Part shown: piece by piece, positions 10,701 through 22,700 of the stretch
Layout: each line of letters opens with the position of its first letter
Position numbering within the stretch: the stretch's first letter is position 1
Assembly: GCA_963576565.1 (NCBI GenBank)
Contig: OY755042.1
Coordinates: forward strand, 15,661,272 to 15,725,271
DNA length: 64,000 nucleotides
Source of the DNA: Aspidapion aeneum
Taxonomy: Eukaryota > Arthropoda > Insecta > Coleoptera > Brentidae
Reading direction: 5' to 3'
The notes under the pieces: model-generated
What the model was told of the DNA's origin: nothing
Databases searched by the model: none
The model's input: the letters and a program-made list of their open reading frames with translations, nothing else
Position numbers and translations under genes: made by a program

Positions 10701-13700
10701 CACTATACCTTGTTAAAAAGGGAATTTTATTGTCAACAATAAAGTACAATATAAATTTTTGTCTTAGAAGCTTATTTTTTAAGAAAATGTGAAATCTCAA
10801 ACTTTCAGATTTTGGGGGGTCTTTGGAGGTTTTCGCAGCCATTAAAAAAAACACATGTGTCAATTTGGGCTTTACAGTAGCAATTTAAAATTTCGCCGCC
10901 ATGTTGGCCGCTATCTTGAATATCTCAGCCCCTGTCAACATTTTGAGGAGGCAACAGCGATATTCAGATTCAGCGGGGTCGAAACAGGGGGAATTGACCA
11001 TTTGCCAAAAAGTAATATATAATGCTTCTAGAAAGTGGATTTTCGAAATACTGCCCTAACTATTTAATTAAAATGACAACTTACTTTAGGGCAAGTTTTG
11101 GTGCAATTCATAATAGTGTGACATCTAAAAGCGGAGTAGGGGTCTCTCATTTTGTCAAGCCGGTGAGCTGTGGCGTCGTCTCTGGAGTCAATAATCCAAC
11201 GGTATGCCTAAAACAAACAAGTACAAAGGTTAGGTTCAATAACTTTTAGCTTTTTTATGACTTGCAACGGTTTCGCTTAAATGCCATGTAAAAAGTGGTT
11301 TAACCGCAAATATGTATATCTGTAAAGAAAAGGATAGGAAAGGGTTGATTAATATGATTTTAAAATGCATCCATTTAAATACTGTTTATTCTTTTCTTGT
11401 TTTTATAGGTTATTTAAGCAAAATAAACTAGTAGAAGATCTTAACTAGAAATTGTGTGAAACGCATTTATTTTGCCATGTAGAGGCCCCAAGAGGACAAA
11501 TTAACTAAAGTTTCACTTTTCGACAAAAAGTCACTCTTCACAAAAAGTTCAGCATGTTTTAAAAGGTCTATTGCTATACTCTGAATTCGAAAATATAATA
11601 CATGGCGTTGAGAACAAGAAAATGTAAAATACTATTAAACTTACTTTATTTTTCGTTTTAGAAAAAAGTGCCAAATAAGAAAAAATAATTTAAATCCTAT
11701 CCAAAGACTTATTCTAAAATTTCGACTAATATAGTACTAAAAGTATTCCAGACTGTAATTTCTAAGTTATAACTTTTTACGTGATTTTCCATATAATGAT
11801 TCATTTGTCCCCCTATCTCACGTACCGTCGTAACTTGCATACAGTGAAACCTCCCATAAGCGGACACTCACGGTTCCGTCGATTTTGTCCGCTTATTGGA
11901 GGTGTCCGCTTATGAGAGGGAACTGCGAATTTTTAATATATATTTATTAACAATTTCCGATGCTTGAATTTTTCCGATATTAAATGTTTCAGCTATCTTT
12001 CGTGCTGATAAATGTTCCTTCTTCTAAACGTTACCAACTTCCATTTTTTCACGTATCTTAAGAAGTTTTTTACTAGGCACCATTTCAAAGAGATCTATTA
12101 CTACAAACACAGCAGTCCTACCCCCGCCGAATAAAATATGTTGTAAATTACGACAGAAGTATTTAGTCTTCGTATTAAAACGGAAAGAGGTAATTCCCGG
12201 GCTGCAGAGTGCGTTGTTGCCAACATACTACATAATATTTATGCCCATGCCGTGCAGCGCTCCCTCCCGTTATCAGAGGTTCGTGTCCGGTTCAGGGAGG
12301 TTTCAGAATTTTTTAACCAAAAAAAATTGTCCGCGTCCGGTTATTAGAGTGTCCGGTTATAGGAGTGAATTTTACATCTAAAGAAATAGGGGAAAGCGTG
12401 GTACCAAAAAATTTGTCCGCCTAAAGGAAGTGTCCGCTTAATAGAGGTGTCCGTAAGGAGAGGTTTCACTGTATTTAATGAATTTCTTGAGAGCGAAAAA
12501 TAAAAAATCAGCAGTATTAAAATTGGTAGATACGACGAACACAAACTACTGCCGTGCTATCGCTAGGGATTCGATTACGCCACTTCGTGAGCAAAAAGTC
12601 GTAGGTAAACATTTTGTAATGTATCTCATTTTTTGGATTTTTGTCAGTTACCTCGGTACATGCGGTAGGGAACGATATGTAAGTGACCCTTGCAGCCCTC
12701 TCGGTGCGACCAGCAGCTACTAACTTTTTACGTCATTTGAAGTATATTTTACCGATGTATGATAAAGTTATAAAATTATTATCGCAAGGAGATCAGTATT
12801 ACTGACAGTATTTTGATATATGTCTTTGTTTATAACTTTTGACAAACACAGACGTTTATAAAAATATTGTCAGAAATATTGATCGTTTAGAGTATGTCAC
12901 TGTGACATTTTTGTCATACATAGGCGGAGTTATGGATAGTTCAAGTAAAATACTTGAAAGTGAATTTCAAGTACTTTACTTAAAGTACAACTAAAAGAGC
13001 AGTATTTTTACAATGTACTTGATTTTATCAAATAAAGTACTTCAAGTACACTCAAATATACTTTATGTACAATATTCAGTACTTTTATTATGTACTTAAT
13101 AACTGAAGTTGTATATCTGAAAAAGAACTTTCGATACTTTTAGAAATCTTAATGTACTTTGTAATTGTACTTCTAGTAGTTAAGTAATGTACTTGCGACA
13201 GCTCTGTATAGTACTTGCCATAGGCAGTTACACTTTTGTGACATTTCCAACCTTTTATTTATAATATGCATACTGACAGCATCAAACTTTTTTTTTTGAA
13301 AAATGGCATTTCTATTGTTTTTATTTATATTTATATTTTCTTCATTTCATAATCCTTCTTCTTAACGATTTCATTAGAAAGGAACATATATACTCTTATC
13401 TGGTTATTATGAACATATTGATTTACCCGGGCTTTGACGTTTTCTATTCGTTGTTGTTTTGACTGTTTTATGCCAAACAATTTACGGCCAAGCTTTTTAC
13501 AAAACAAATTACCGTTTTTGCAACTGAATCAATATTTGCGCAAATTTTAATATAATTTTGGATTCTCTTTTGTATTGGATCTTTATCATCATATATAAAG
13601 CGGCACTACTGCATGTACAAAGTGAAACACTCATTTTTTAAAGCTTCTTTACTTAGATTTTGCCGCAAAATGTGGTTTACCATAGCTATGACGCGGTGCC

Positions 13701-16700
13701 ACTTATATACATCCTCAACTATAGAAAGTTATAAATCAGAACTTAAATTTTAAAATTTTACAGAAAAATTAAATTTTGAAATTGAAATGTTAAAATTAAT
13801 TAGAATAATAAAATTAAAAATGTTTTTTTTATTTGCCACTTTGGTCAAAAACGAAAACTATATATCTCACTTTTTCTTGTTGTACGACCCCCCTCCTGTA
13901 TAATATTTTCAGATTTAATGTATACAATAGATATTTTAAAACAAAGATAAAATTTTTATAAGAGTGACTTTTTATCGAATAATGACATTTTTAGTCCATT
14001 TGTTCTACTAGGACCTCTATCTGTGGATATACTGTATATAAAAGAGTAAAAGAAGAGGTAAAAAAATATAAAATTTTTATTGGTGGTCACTTAGATGGAG
14101 CATGTATTAAGCAAGTAGCAAATGTGCTGTAGCGTATTTTTGGACGAACCACGTTGATCATGACTTGTGTTGTAACAAGTTGTGCTTGTTTTTAAACGTT
14201 GCATGTATGGGCAAGGTGGAACTCGAACGCAGAAGAATGATCACCACAGCTCGTTCAAACATCCGCTACAGCACAGTGGCGATATGGCCACGAATGAAAC
14301 TAAAATTTTTGTACAATGGAATCATGATGGATCTGATGCCTTCCTTACCCATTTGCACACTCCAAGTGAACTCCACATCAGCCTTGAAAACAGTTTTTGT
14401 AAATATCTCAGAAACGGAATATTGATGCGATGCTCCATTAAGAGGTTAGCAAACTGTCATTAGCTATTGAAGTATTGTACACTATTTTACTTAAAAAATT
14501 CAAGCAGTTTAAGAGCTATCGTGTTACGGACAGACATACACACACACAGAGACAGACGTCACGACGATATTGCTAAGATCAAAATACACGCAAATAACAC
14601 ATTTTCGATGTTATTTAAAAAAATCATCGTAAACAATTTACAAATGCAGAAAATATATTTTTTCGTACGAAAACGCTGTTGACAGAACGACACACACGAG
14701 TTTTCTCAAGCATTACAGCGCGGAAAATAGGTTTCTGCAAGTGTTTTCTACTAACATTTTTCTACGAACGTAAGCAAAGTCTTATAGTAAGACCATAGTG
14801 TGGAAAACGCAATATATCGCACAGAAAAACTAATAACTACTATACCTGCATTAAAACCGCGGGTCCCAGATACTTATCACCATTCCACCAGTAACTTGGG
14901 CAAGACGTGGAACAGCATGCACACAAAATACATTCGTACAGACCATCTAGTTTGGCCCTATCATCCACGCTCTGTAGGTACTGTTGTACGTTCTTGCCTT
15001 TTGGTTCTTCCCTAATTAAAAACATTAATATTAAATTTCATTGAGTACTTTAAGATATTCTTGCTAAGAACCCCTTTTATTCCAAAAATGTATGATATCA
15101 GAACTCTAAGTAGCCTTGGTGACTCGGTGCGTTAGGGCTCTGGTACAAAATGGCGCAGGACAGAATGGCGCAGGTTTTTTTTACAAAAAAAAACTTACCT
15201 GATCTGTTCAGGCAAGTTTTTTTTTTGTAAAAAAACCTAACCGGATCAGGTTGGGATACTAACCTAACCTATCCTCGGCCCCTGGTTCACTTCGGCTGGA
15301 CAGGGCAAATCGGCAAATCGACTTGGGATTTTGGCCATGCACTATTTTGTCCTGCGCCATTTTATCCTGCGCTATTTTGTCCTGCGCTATTTTGTCCGGC
15401 GCTATTTTGCCCTGCGCCATTTTGTCCGGCGCTATTTTGTCCTGCGCCATTTTGTCCTGTGCTAGTTTGTCCTGCGCTATTTTGTCCTGCGCTATTTTGC
15501 CCTGCGCTATTTTGTCCTGCGCCATTTTGTACCAGAGCCGTGCGTTAGGGTACAAAGTGAGTTAGGAATCTTGCTTGTTACAGTGGCGGGTTCGAACCGT
15601 GTCGGATGCCGAGGTTCTGGTGCGTCATAGACTTATAGGATTTTCTGGGAAGTGTTAAATATAATTTAACCAGGCCCGATGAGGTCGGATACCTCGTGAA
15701 GACGGACTTTGTTACACATTCCCTCAGTCGCTAGGCCATTCTAAGGAACAAAATGTCTGGGGTTCCAAAAAGAAAACACAACTAAGTTTCTTCATAGGCT
15801 TCCTTTCGAACGCATACATTTTTTTGGTCGGAGCTCTAATAAGGAATCTACTCACATACTTTTTTTCAAGGGGGATCATCCCACTTAGGATACCTCATTC
15901 GCTCAGCGTATAAAAAAAGAGGATAACTTTTCATTGATACATTAATTAAAATTTCAAAAATTGATTTTTTCTTTTTTTTTACATGTGGTACCTCATATTA
16001 ATGCTTATAAAATAAGAAAAAAACAAAATATTTTTTTTAAACCAAAAGTTAAAAAATAAAAAAAATCATTTTTGAACATTGACATAGGTATGTCAAAAAA
16101 AGATTATATGCTGGTTTTCTTTTTTTATAAACTTTGAAATAACGATCAAATGTAAAAAAAAATAAAACCATTTTTTGACGTTTTGATTGGCGTGTCACAA
16201 ACACTTCCTTGTATTTTATTATAAGATTTTCAATGCGGTACCCCAAGTGAAGGTATCCCCTGAATAAATTTAGAAAAAAAAACTTTTTGAAAACAAGCTT
16301 TTATAAAATGGAGTAAAAAGCATAAAATAATTTTTTGAGTGTTCTGATATCATAATAATAAAAGCGATGGGCGTATTAAAGGAAATTTACCCGTTTTTGT
16401 TTTAGCCTTGTTAACTCGAAGTTTAGTGAAAATCCAAATTCATTATATTATAGCATGTAAGGGTAGACAATTTAACCCAACCCTACTCAAGCTACGCTTA
16501 CATTTTTCTGATATGGATGGACATTATTACGCCTGCTTCATATTAGGCAGATCATCCGCGACCGGCAGTGTGTCGATTTATTTTGTCACATTGAAAAAGA
16601 AGAGTCGGCTCATCATCGGTTGTGGACGATCCACCAAATGCGCATGGAAAGGCATTTACCTAATATTAAATACGCCCATCGCTTTTATTATTATGATATC

Positions 16701-19700
16701 AGAACACTGAAAAAATTATTTTATGCTTTTTAGTCCATTTTATAAAAGCTTGTTTTCAAAAAGTTTTTTTTTCTAAATTTATTTTTTAATTTTTACATTT
16801 AAAGTCTATGCATTTCAGCTAGCGCATCGATATTGAAGGGAGTCTTTCCTGTCAATTTTGAAATATTTAAGCCATTTTGAATCCGCCATATTGAATTTTT
16901 GTAATCTGATCAAACACTCGTAATCCTCATCCTCAAAAACTCCCAGGTAACAATTTTGGTGGAAATCCGACAAACTAAAATTTTACCCCTTCTCCGCCCT
17001 CCACGTTGGGGGAGAGGTAGGCAGTCAGTGATACCATATTATTGGATTGTCATCGGAACTATAACGTTATGCGAAATTTGAAGTCAATCGGATACGTGGA
17101 AGTCAGTTGAAAGTAATCAGAAAAACTTGACATTAAATCGTCCATTTTGAATCCGCAATATTAAATTTTTGTTCTCTGATCAAAAATTCGTAATCCTCAT
17201 CCTCAAAAACCCCCAGATACCAATTTTGGTGGAAATCCAACAAATTAAAATTTTACTCCCTCTCCGCTCTCCAGGTTAGGGGTGAGGTAGGCAGTCAGTA
17301 ATACCACATTATTGGATTGTCATCGGAACTATAACGGTATGCGCAATTTGAAGTCAATCGGATAAGTTAGTTGAAAGTAATCAGAAAAACTTAACATTAA
17401 ATCGTCCATTTTGAATCCGCCATATTGAATTTTTGTAATCTGATCAAAAATTCGTAATTCTCATCTGCAAAAACCCTCAGGTACCGATTTTGGTTGAAAT
17501 CGGACAAACTAAAGTTTTACCCCGTCTCCACCCCCTTACGTTAGGGGGGAGGTAGGTACTTGATGAAACCATATTATTGTATTGTCATCGGAACTAAGAC
17601 GCTATGCGAAATTTGAAGTCAATCGGATGTTTGAAAGTTCTTCAAAAATATTACATAACAAGAGAAGAAAGTGACAAATTTCACACGAGCGTGAATGAAC
17701 AAAGCGCTAGCCGAGTGAAACCACACGCGAGTGTAAGAAAGTTACTTTCTATCGAGTTGCGTACGCTATTTTTCCTACGAACATTGTTGACCTATACTAA
17801 TTTTTGTAAAAACTGGTCTTTAATTTTGCACAAATCAAATGAAACTGCATTTGGGGCGGATTCATTTTACAAACAACACTTTATCTGGGTATTACGCCAC
17901 TATTAAGGATTTTTTTTAGGAAACCACTGCGTTTCTAGAAAAAGGAAAATTTGAAACACTTGTCTTTTTAACAAACAATACTAGTGCGACGTTTCGATTG
18001 TTCTTCTACATTCGTTTTCAAGCTTTTTAGATATTTAATTTTCAAATTATTATTTTACCATACTTTGTGGTTCAGTTATCATTGCTGAACAGGCAAGGTG
18101 AAAATCATTTTTGTAACGATGAGGTACGGAGATTGTCCTTCTGTCTCGAAGTTGTCTTGTTTCTGCAATATCATTCACTTCTTCATTTGAAGATGATTCA
18201 AGTTCATACGTATTTTCAGTTGCTATGGCTGTTCAGTTTCTGAATTTTCTTCTTGTATACCACTTTGTTCCAAATTTAGCTCATTTTTATCTCCCACTAC
18301 ATTTTTCTGACAAAATTTAAGGAAAAATGTGTGTATTGAGCTAAATTTTCATGTTAAGTTAACATTTGTAGAGACTGTAATTTTTTTAGTTTCTGGCTCA
18401 TATATTCTATTACAGCTGTTTCAACGACTGACTGTATATCCCTCTTCTATAATTCCATTAAGTTTAAAAGTAACTTTAAAGTAATGATTTCTTCTGTTCC
18501 ATTGTCGCTTTTATTTCTTATTTCCTATCTGCCTCTCAACCAGTTTTATAAATTCTAAGTATTTAGCTTACACATCAGCTTTATGTTTAATGAAGTATAC
18601 ACAGCAATACGAGGTAATCTTTGAATAATACAAAGTAATTTGATCCACAAATCGATATAGCTGGCATTTTTCCACAAACATCAGAATGCACATGTTTTTC
18701 ACCCTTTTTCATATTAAATGCTTGAATGCTTTTTTCAGGTTTTGTTTTAGACCAACTTCGAAATAATTGTCTGGTTTGCTGACCATATTGACAGACATTT
18801 ATTTTCTTAACATATGTATGTTCCGCCTATTGGAGCCTTTTGAGGGGAATCTGATTAAACACACATTAAAATACCAATTGAGCTATTCAAACGTAAATCA
18901 GTTTTAATGAAAAATTTCGATTTTTACTAAAATAAATAAAAAATTTTTGACATAAATAGTTCGATTGGTATATTAATATTTTAATGTGTGTTATTAAATT
19001 TTGTGAAGTTATTGGTATGTCCCAACCCTACCTAAAATAAAATAAATGGAACTAATACCTTCCTAGCCCATTAGAACACTCCAAATAAACTCCACCAGCC
19101 TTGAAAACAGTTTTTCTAAATATCCCAGAAACGGAAGCTCCTACGAACTTTTTAGGAAAAACGTGTCCTAGTATACTTCGAAAAATGCAGATTGATGCTG
19201 TGCTCCGTTAAGAAGTTGGAATATTTTCAATTTTTAAACTGTCAAAACACTGTCATTAACATGAATGGATTTTGACCAAAATCTAATCAGCTCTTACAGT
19301 ACTATACGCTATTTTAACTGAAATTAGTATACGCTATTTTAACTGAAAATTTTATGAAAATCGGTTCAATCACAAAAAACACACGGACAGACGTCACGAC
19401 AATATTGCTAAGATCAAAATTGTATGTGATGAGAACACATTTTCGGCGTTATCTCAATTTTTTTTTCGTCGAAAATAATATCTGCTCTAGCCATTGCTGC
19501 GCGGGCTAGGAATGTAAAAAGACCTAGGAGAAAACTTAAAAGAATCAAAAGGCCATTACTTTGGCAAAAATTTATTAAATCACATTTTACTTACTTTCTT
19601 TGAAGCCAGGGCTCGATAGATTTGTACTGTTGGTAGAAGTTGTTCATATCGGGAATCAAATCCTTCACGACGTACATATGAGGCAAAGGGTAAACTTTGG

Positions 19701-22700
19701 TTGGTTTGCCCAAATTAGTATCGATTTTACTAAAAAGACAAAGAAAATAAGTGTTGGACAGTATTTTTGACGAAGGTATATTTCATTTCTTTTATTATTT
19801 AGCTGTTATTTGCACAAAAATAAAGATATAAAGAAGTGCTAAAAAAAATTAGGTTGATTTTAAAGGCTTTATATATATACCTACGTACGTTATTTTACTA
19901 ATAACTTCTAGATCTAAATGTTACAAAAACAAATTATTCATATAAAACTAGTGACCCTGTATGTATGATATACTTTTTAAAAATATGTCATACATATCTG
20001 GATGTTCATAAATTAACAAGAAAATGTTGACTTTTTGGATTATAATGATGTATTGAACAACCTTTTAAAACTATCAACTTTAAAAATATTAACAAAAATA
20101 TAACCAATAGAATGTGACAAAACAAGTAGCTCCATATTTACTCCCCCTATAATGTTAATCTTTACATGTTAAAACCGAATTCTCTCTTGATGTCTGTGAA
20201 CGTGAATTATCTTCGTCGGATTCCATATACGCTGGCTTAAGTCTTTCAATCGACATATTTTTTTCTTTTTGATTGATCAGCAATGTAATGTATTTTTCTT
20301 CTCATAACTTTATGGGGTCCAGAATATGGTGGTTCTAGGCTTTTCTTAACTATATCAAGTCTCATAAAAACATGAGAATAACTTGAAAGTTCTTTGCGAA
20401 TGAATATTTTGCATTTTGCATGGTTGGAACTCGGAACTGGTTTTAGATCTTGAAAAAAATCTTTAAGATGTCTGTTTAAAATATATGCAGGGACATTTAG
20501 CGTGTTTAACGTTACAAATATTTCTCCCGGAACTGTCTCATGGAAGTGTAGTAACATATACTAATTCCGCACTTGACGAGTCTAAATCTTTATTAAAACT
20601 AGTTCGTAGTTCAAGTAATACAGCAGTTAGTGCTTCTGACCACTTCTGATCTGGTTAACACATAATGCTTTGTCTTAACTTCCTATGAAGCCTCTCCACT
20701 AAACCATTTGATTGGGAATGATAGGAAGTAATCTAGTACGATCCACGCCAATTAATTTCATTAATTCACACTTGTTAAGTACAGCCGTTCGATGGAGGCA
20801 GAGGTCCAACAATATCGATATTGACATGTTGGAATCGTGTTTCTGGGAGGTGAAAAACTTAGATTTAATTATTGATTTTGTTCCAGGATGAACTAGATTG
20901 TGAATGCGTTCGAATACAATTTTTCTAAATGTTTGAGGAACGTAAGGACGAGGAATTTTCAATGATACGTGACAGAAAATTTGAATGCTCGTACCAGGAA
21001 TGTTTGTATGTTCCAGTTTAAGTGATGAACTGGTAGATGTTAGGTCATTAAGTTCTTGATCATTTTCCTGATATTTTATAAATTTAACATAATCAAAATT
21101 ATTTTGTAGACTGATGGTTTCGACTCTCGACAAAGCATTAGCGACCACATTGTTTTCACCTGAAATATGTTTACGTAGAAAATTGACTTATAAAATAAAG
21201 TTCTATAGTTTGTCGTGGGGTAAAGTTGTCGAGTTTTCTGGAAAAAGCAAATCTAAGCGGTTTGTGATCAGTGTATATATCAAGGTGCATTCCTTCTACC
21301 ATATACCTAAAATCTTTGATCACTTCGTAGATTGCTAGTAATTCTCGATCATAAGTGCTGTATTTCTTTAGTTAATTTATGTAAGAAAATTGCCAAAGAT
21401 TTAGTGATGCATCCCTCTGTTTATTGTAACACAGCCCAAATTGAGAAATTTGATGGAATCGAACCGAACCGAACCATAATTTACATTAAAGTTCAACTGG
21501 ATGGATGACCTAGTAGAGTTGCTTGAGATATTGACTGTATGACATTAGTAAAAGCTTGAACTTGTTCTGAAGACCATTGTAAAATATAATTTCCTGTAGA
21601 ATTACCTTTTTGTAGGTCGGCAGCATTTGGAATTGATGTCCTGTAATAATTAACCATTCCGAGAAATCAACGTTGGTCTTTGACGATTTGCCGTTGAAGA
21701 AAATTCACAATTGCATCAACTTTTTTATTAGTTGGTTTAATTCCTTCTGTAGTGATGTGATATCCCCAAAATTTATTAAGAACAGGGGAGCTAATTAAAG
21801 AAAAAAAACAGACATTTTTATTTTATTTTTGGGTCCGAAAACAACAATATTATTTGTTCTCGATTTAAACTTCCATGCTACCGATTTGTATGAGTATGAG
21901 GCCCCTTTTTATGATTTTTTCCTTTTTAATTTTGTCCGGTTTTGATAAAAGACGTTATACTAAACTTCGATTTTGCTCTCGTCTTGTATTGATGAAATAC
22001 CGTTTTTGATAATGTCCGGTTATTAATAATTCCGTTTTTGCCATTGGACTGTTATAGCATTTTCACTTATGATAGGGACTCTTTAAAACTGATAAAGTTA
22101 GTGCGAATTTTATTTTCTCAAATTTAATTAAATGGCTTTCAAAAACTGTTTCAGCAGTTTGGAACCACAGAACCAATAGAATGTGACAAAACAGATCACT
22201 CCACACATACCGGGTCTCTACCTAAGCCCCTTGTGTATAAATTTACATAGATATACGATCCAAACACACAAACACTAAGTTTGCTAAAATGATTAAGGGT
22301 AACCTTTTATCATGGTCTTTATTACTACCGTGCTCAGTGGCGTGTATAGAAAAACGTATCGGGGGGGGGGGGGGCGAGACAGTTTCGGGAGGGGGGGGAG
22401 ACCTCATGAGGCCGTATTTTATGCTATTTTATGTGTGTATTCATGAAATATGTAGAAATTATCTAAAAAAATCTTAGCTTCGGTTCGGTTCGGTTCCCCC
22501 CTTATATACGCCACTGACCGTGCTAATCCTAAAGAAGCTATAAATGTATTATATTTCTATGTAGTTACTATCTAAACTTTTTAAAGAAAACTGGACAAAA
22601 TGGTCCCGCTCAAAAAAAAACTTTAAAAGTACCATAGACTGGTGGTGTTGTTCTACAAAATCGAAAGTTCAATCGTTTCTAAAATGGAGAGTAGGTATTA

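Larger units (their letters stand above)
7388..11037. mobile_element. Possible 3.6-kb element with about 110-bp inverted ends and satellite-like interior
   Basis: The segment 7388-7506 (TACTTTTTGGCAA, then TTCGACCCCGCTGAATC) recurs inverted at 10910-11037. Between them lie degenerate tandem repeats of about 190 bp (8230-8430, 10300-10500, 10510-10680, 10690-10790). These share a GGAATTTTATTGTC..ATAAAGTA block, an AAGCTTATTTTT block and a GGACGC.. CTGGAGAG block. A minisatellite (8957-9044) and hairpin-family copy B (9560-10262) are nested inside. No transposase is visible. Confidence 0.5.

Noticed and set aside
11022..11249. Plus-strand 75-codon open frame
   Set aside because: It is the antisense shadow of SdhB exon 5.
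14165..14463. Two overlapping plus frames of 86 and 93 codons
   Set aside because: They run into repeat family 2 and match no protein. Overlap in two frames argues against coding.
14800..15015. Plus-strand 71-codon open frame
   Set aside because: It is the antisense shadow of SdhB exon 4.
15340..15535. CRISPR-like array of short repeats
   Set aside because: Units are contiguous 15-mers without unique spacers and lie in an insect transposon. It is a minisatellite.
15259..15565. Repetitive open frames of about 80 to 98 codons on both strands
   Set aside because: They are produced by the 15-bp minisatellite period and have no start context or homology.
20099..22200. LTR pair around the gypsy relic
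   Set aside because: Only about 23 bp (ACCAATAGAATGTGACAAAA) is shared between 20115 and 22173. That is too short and its surroundings do not align.
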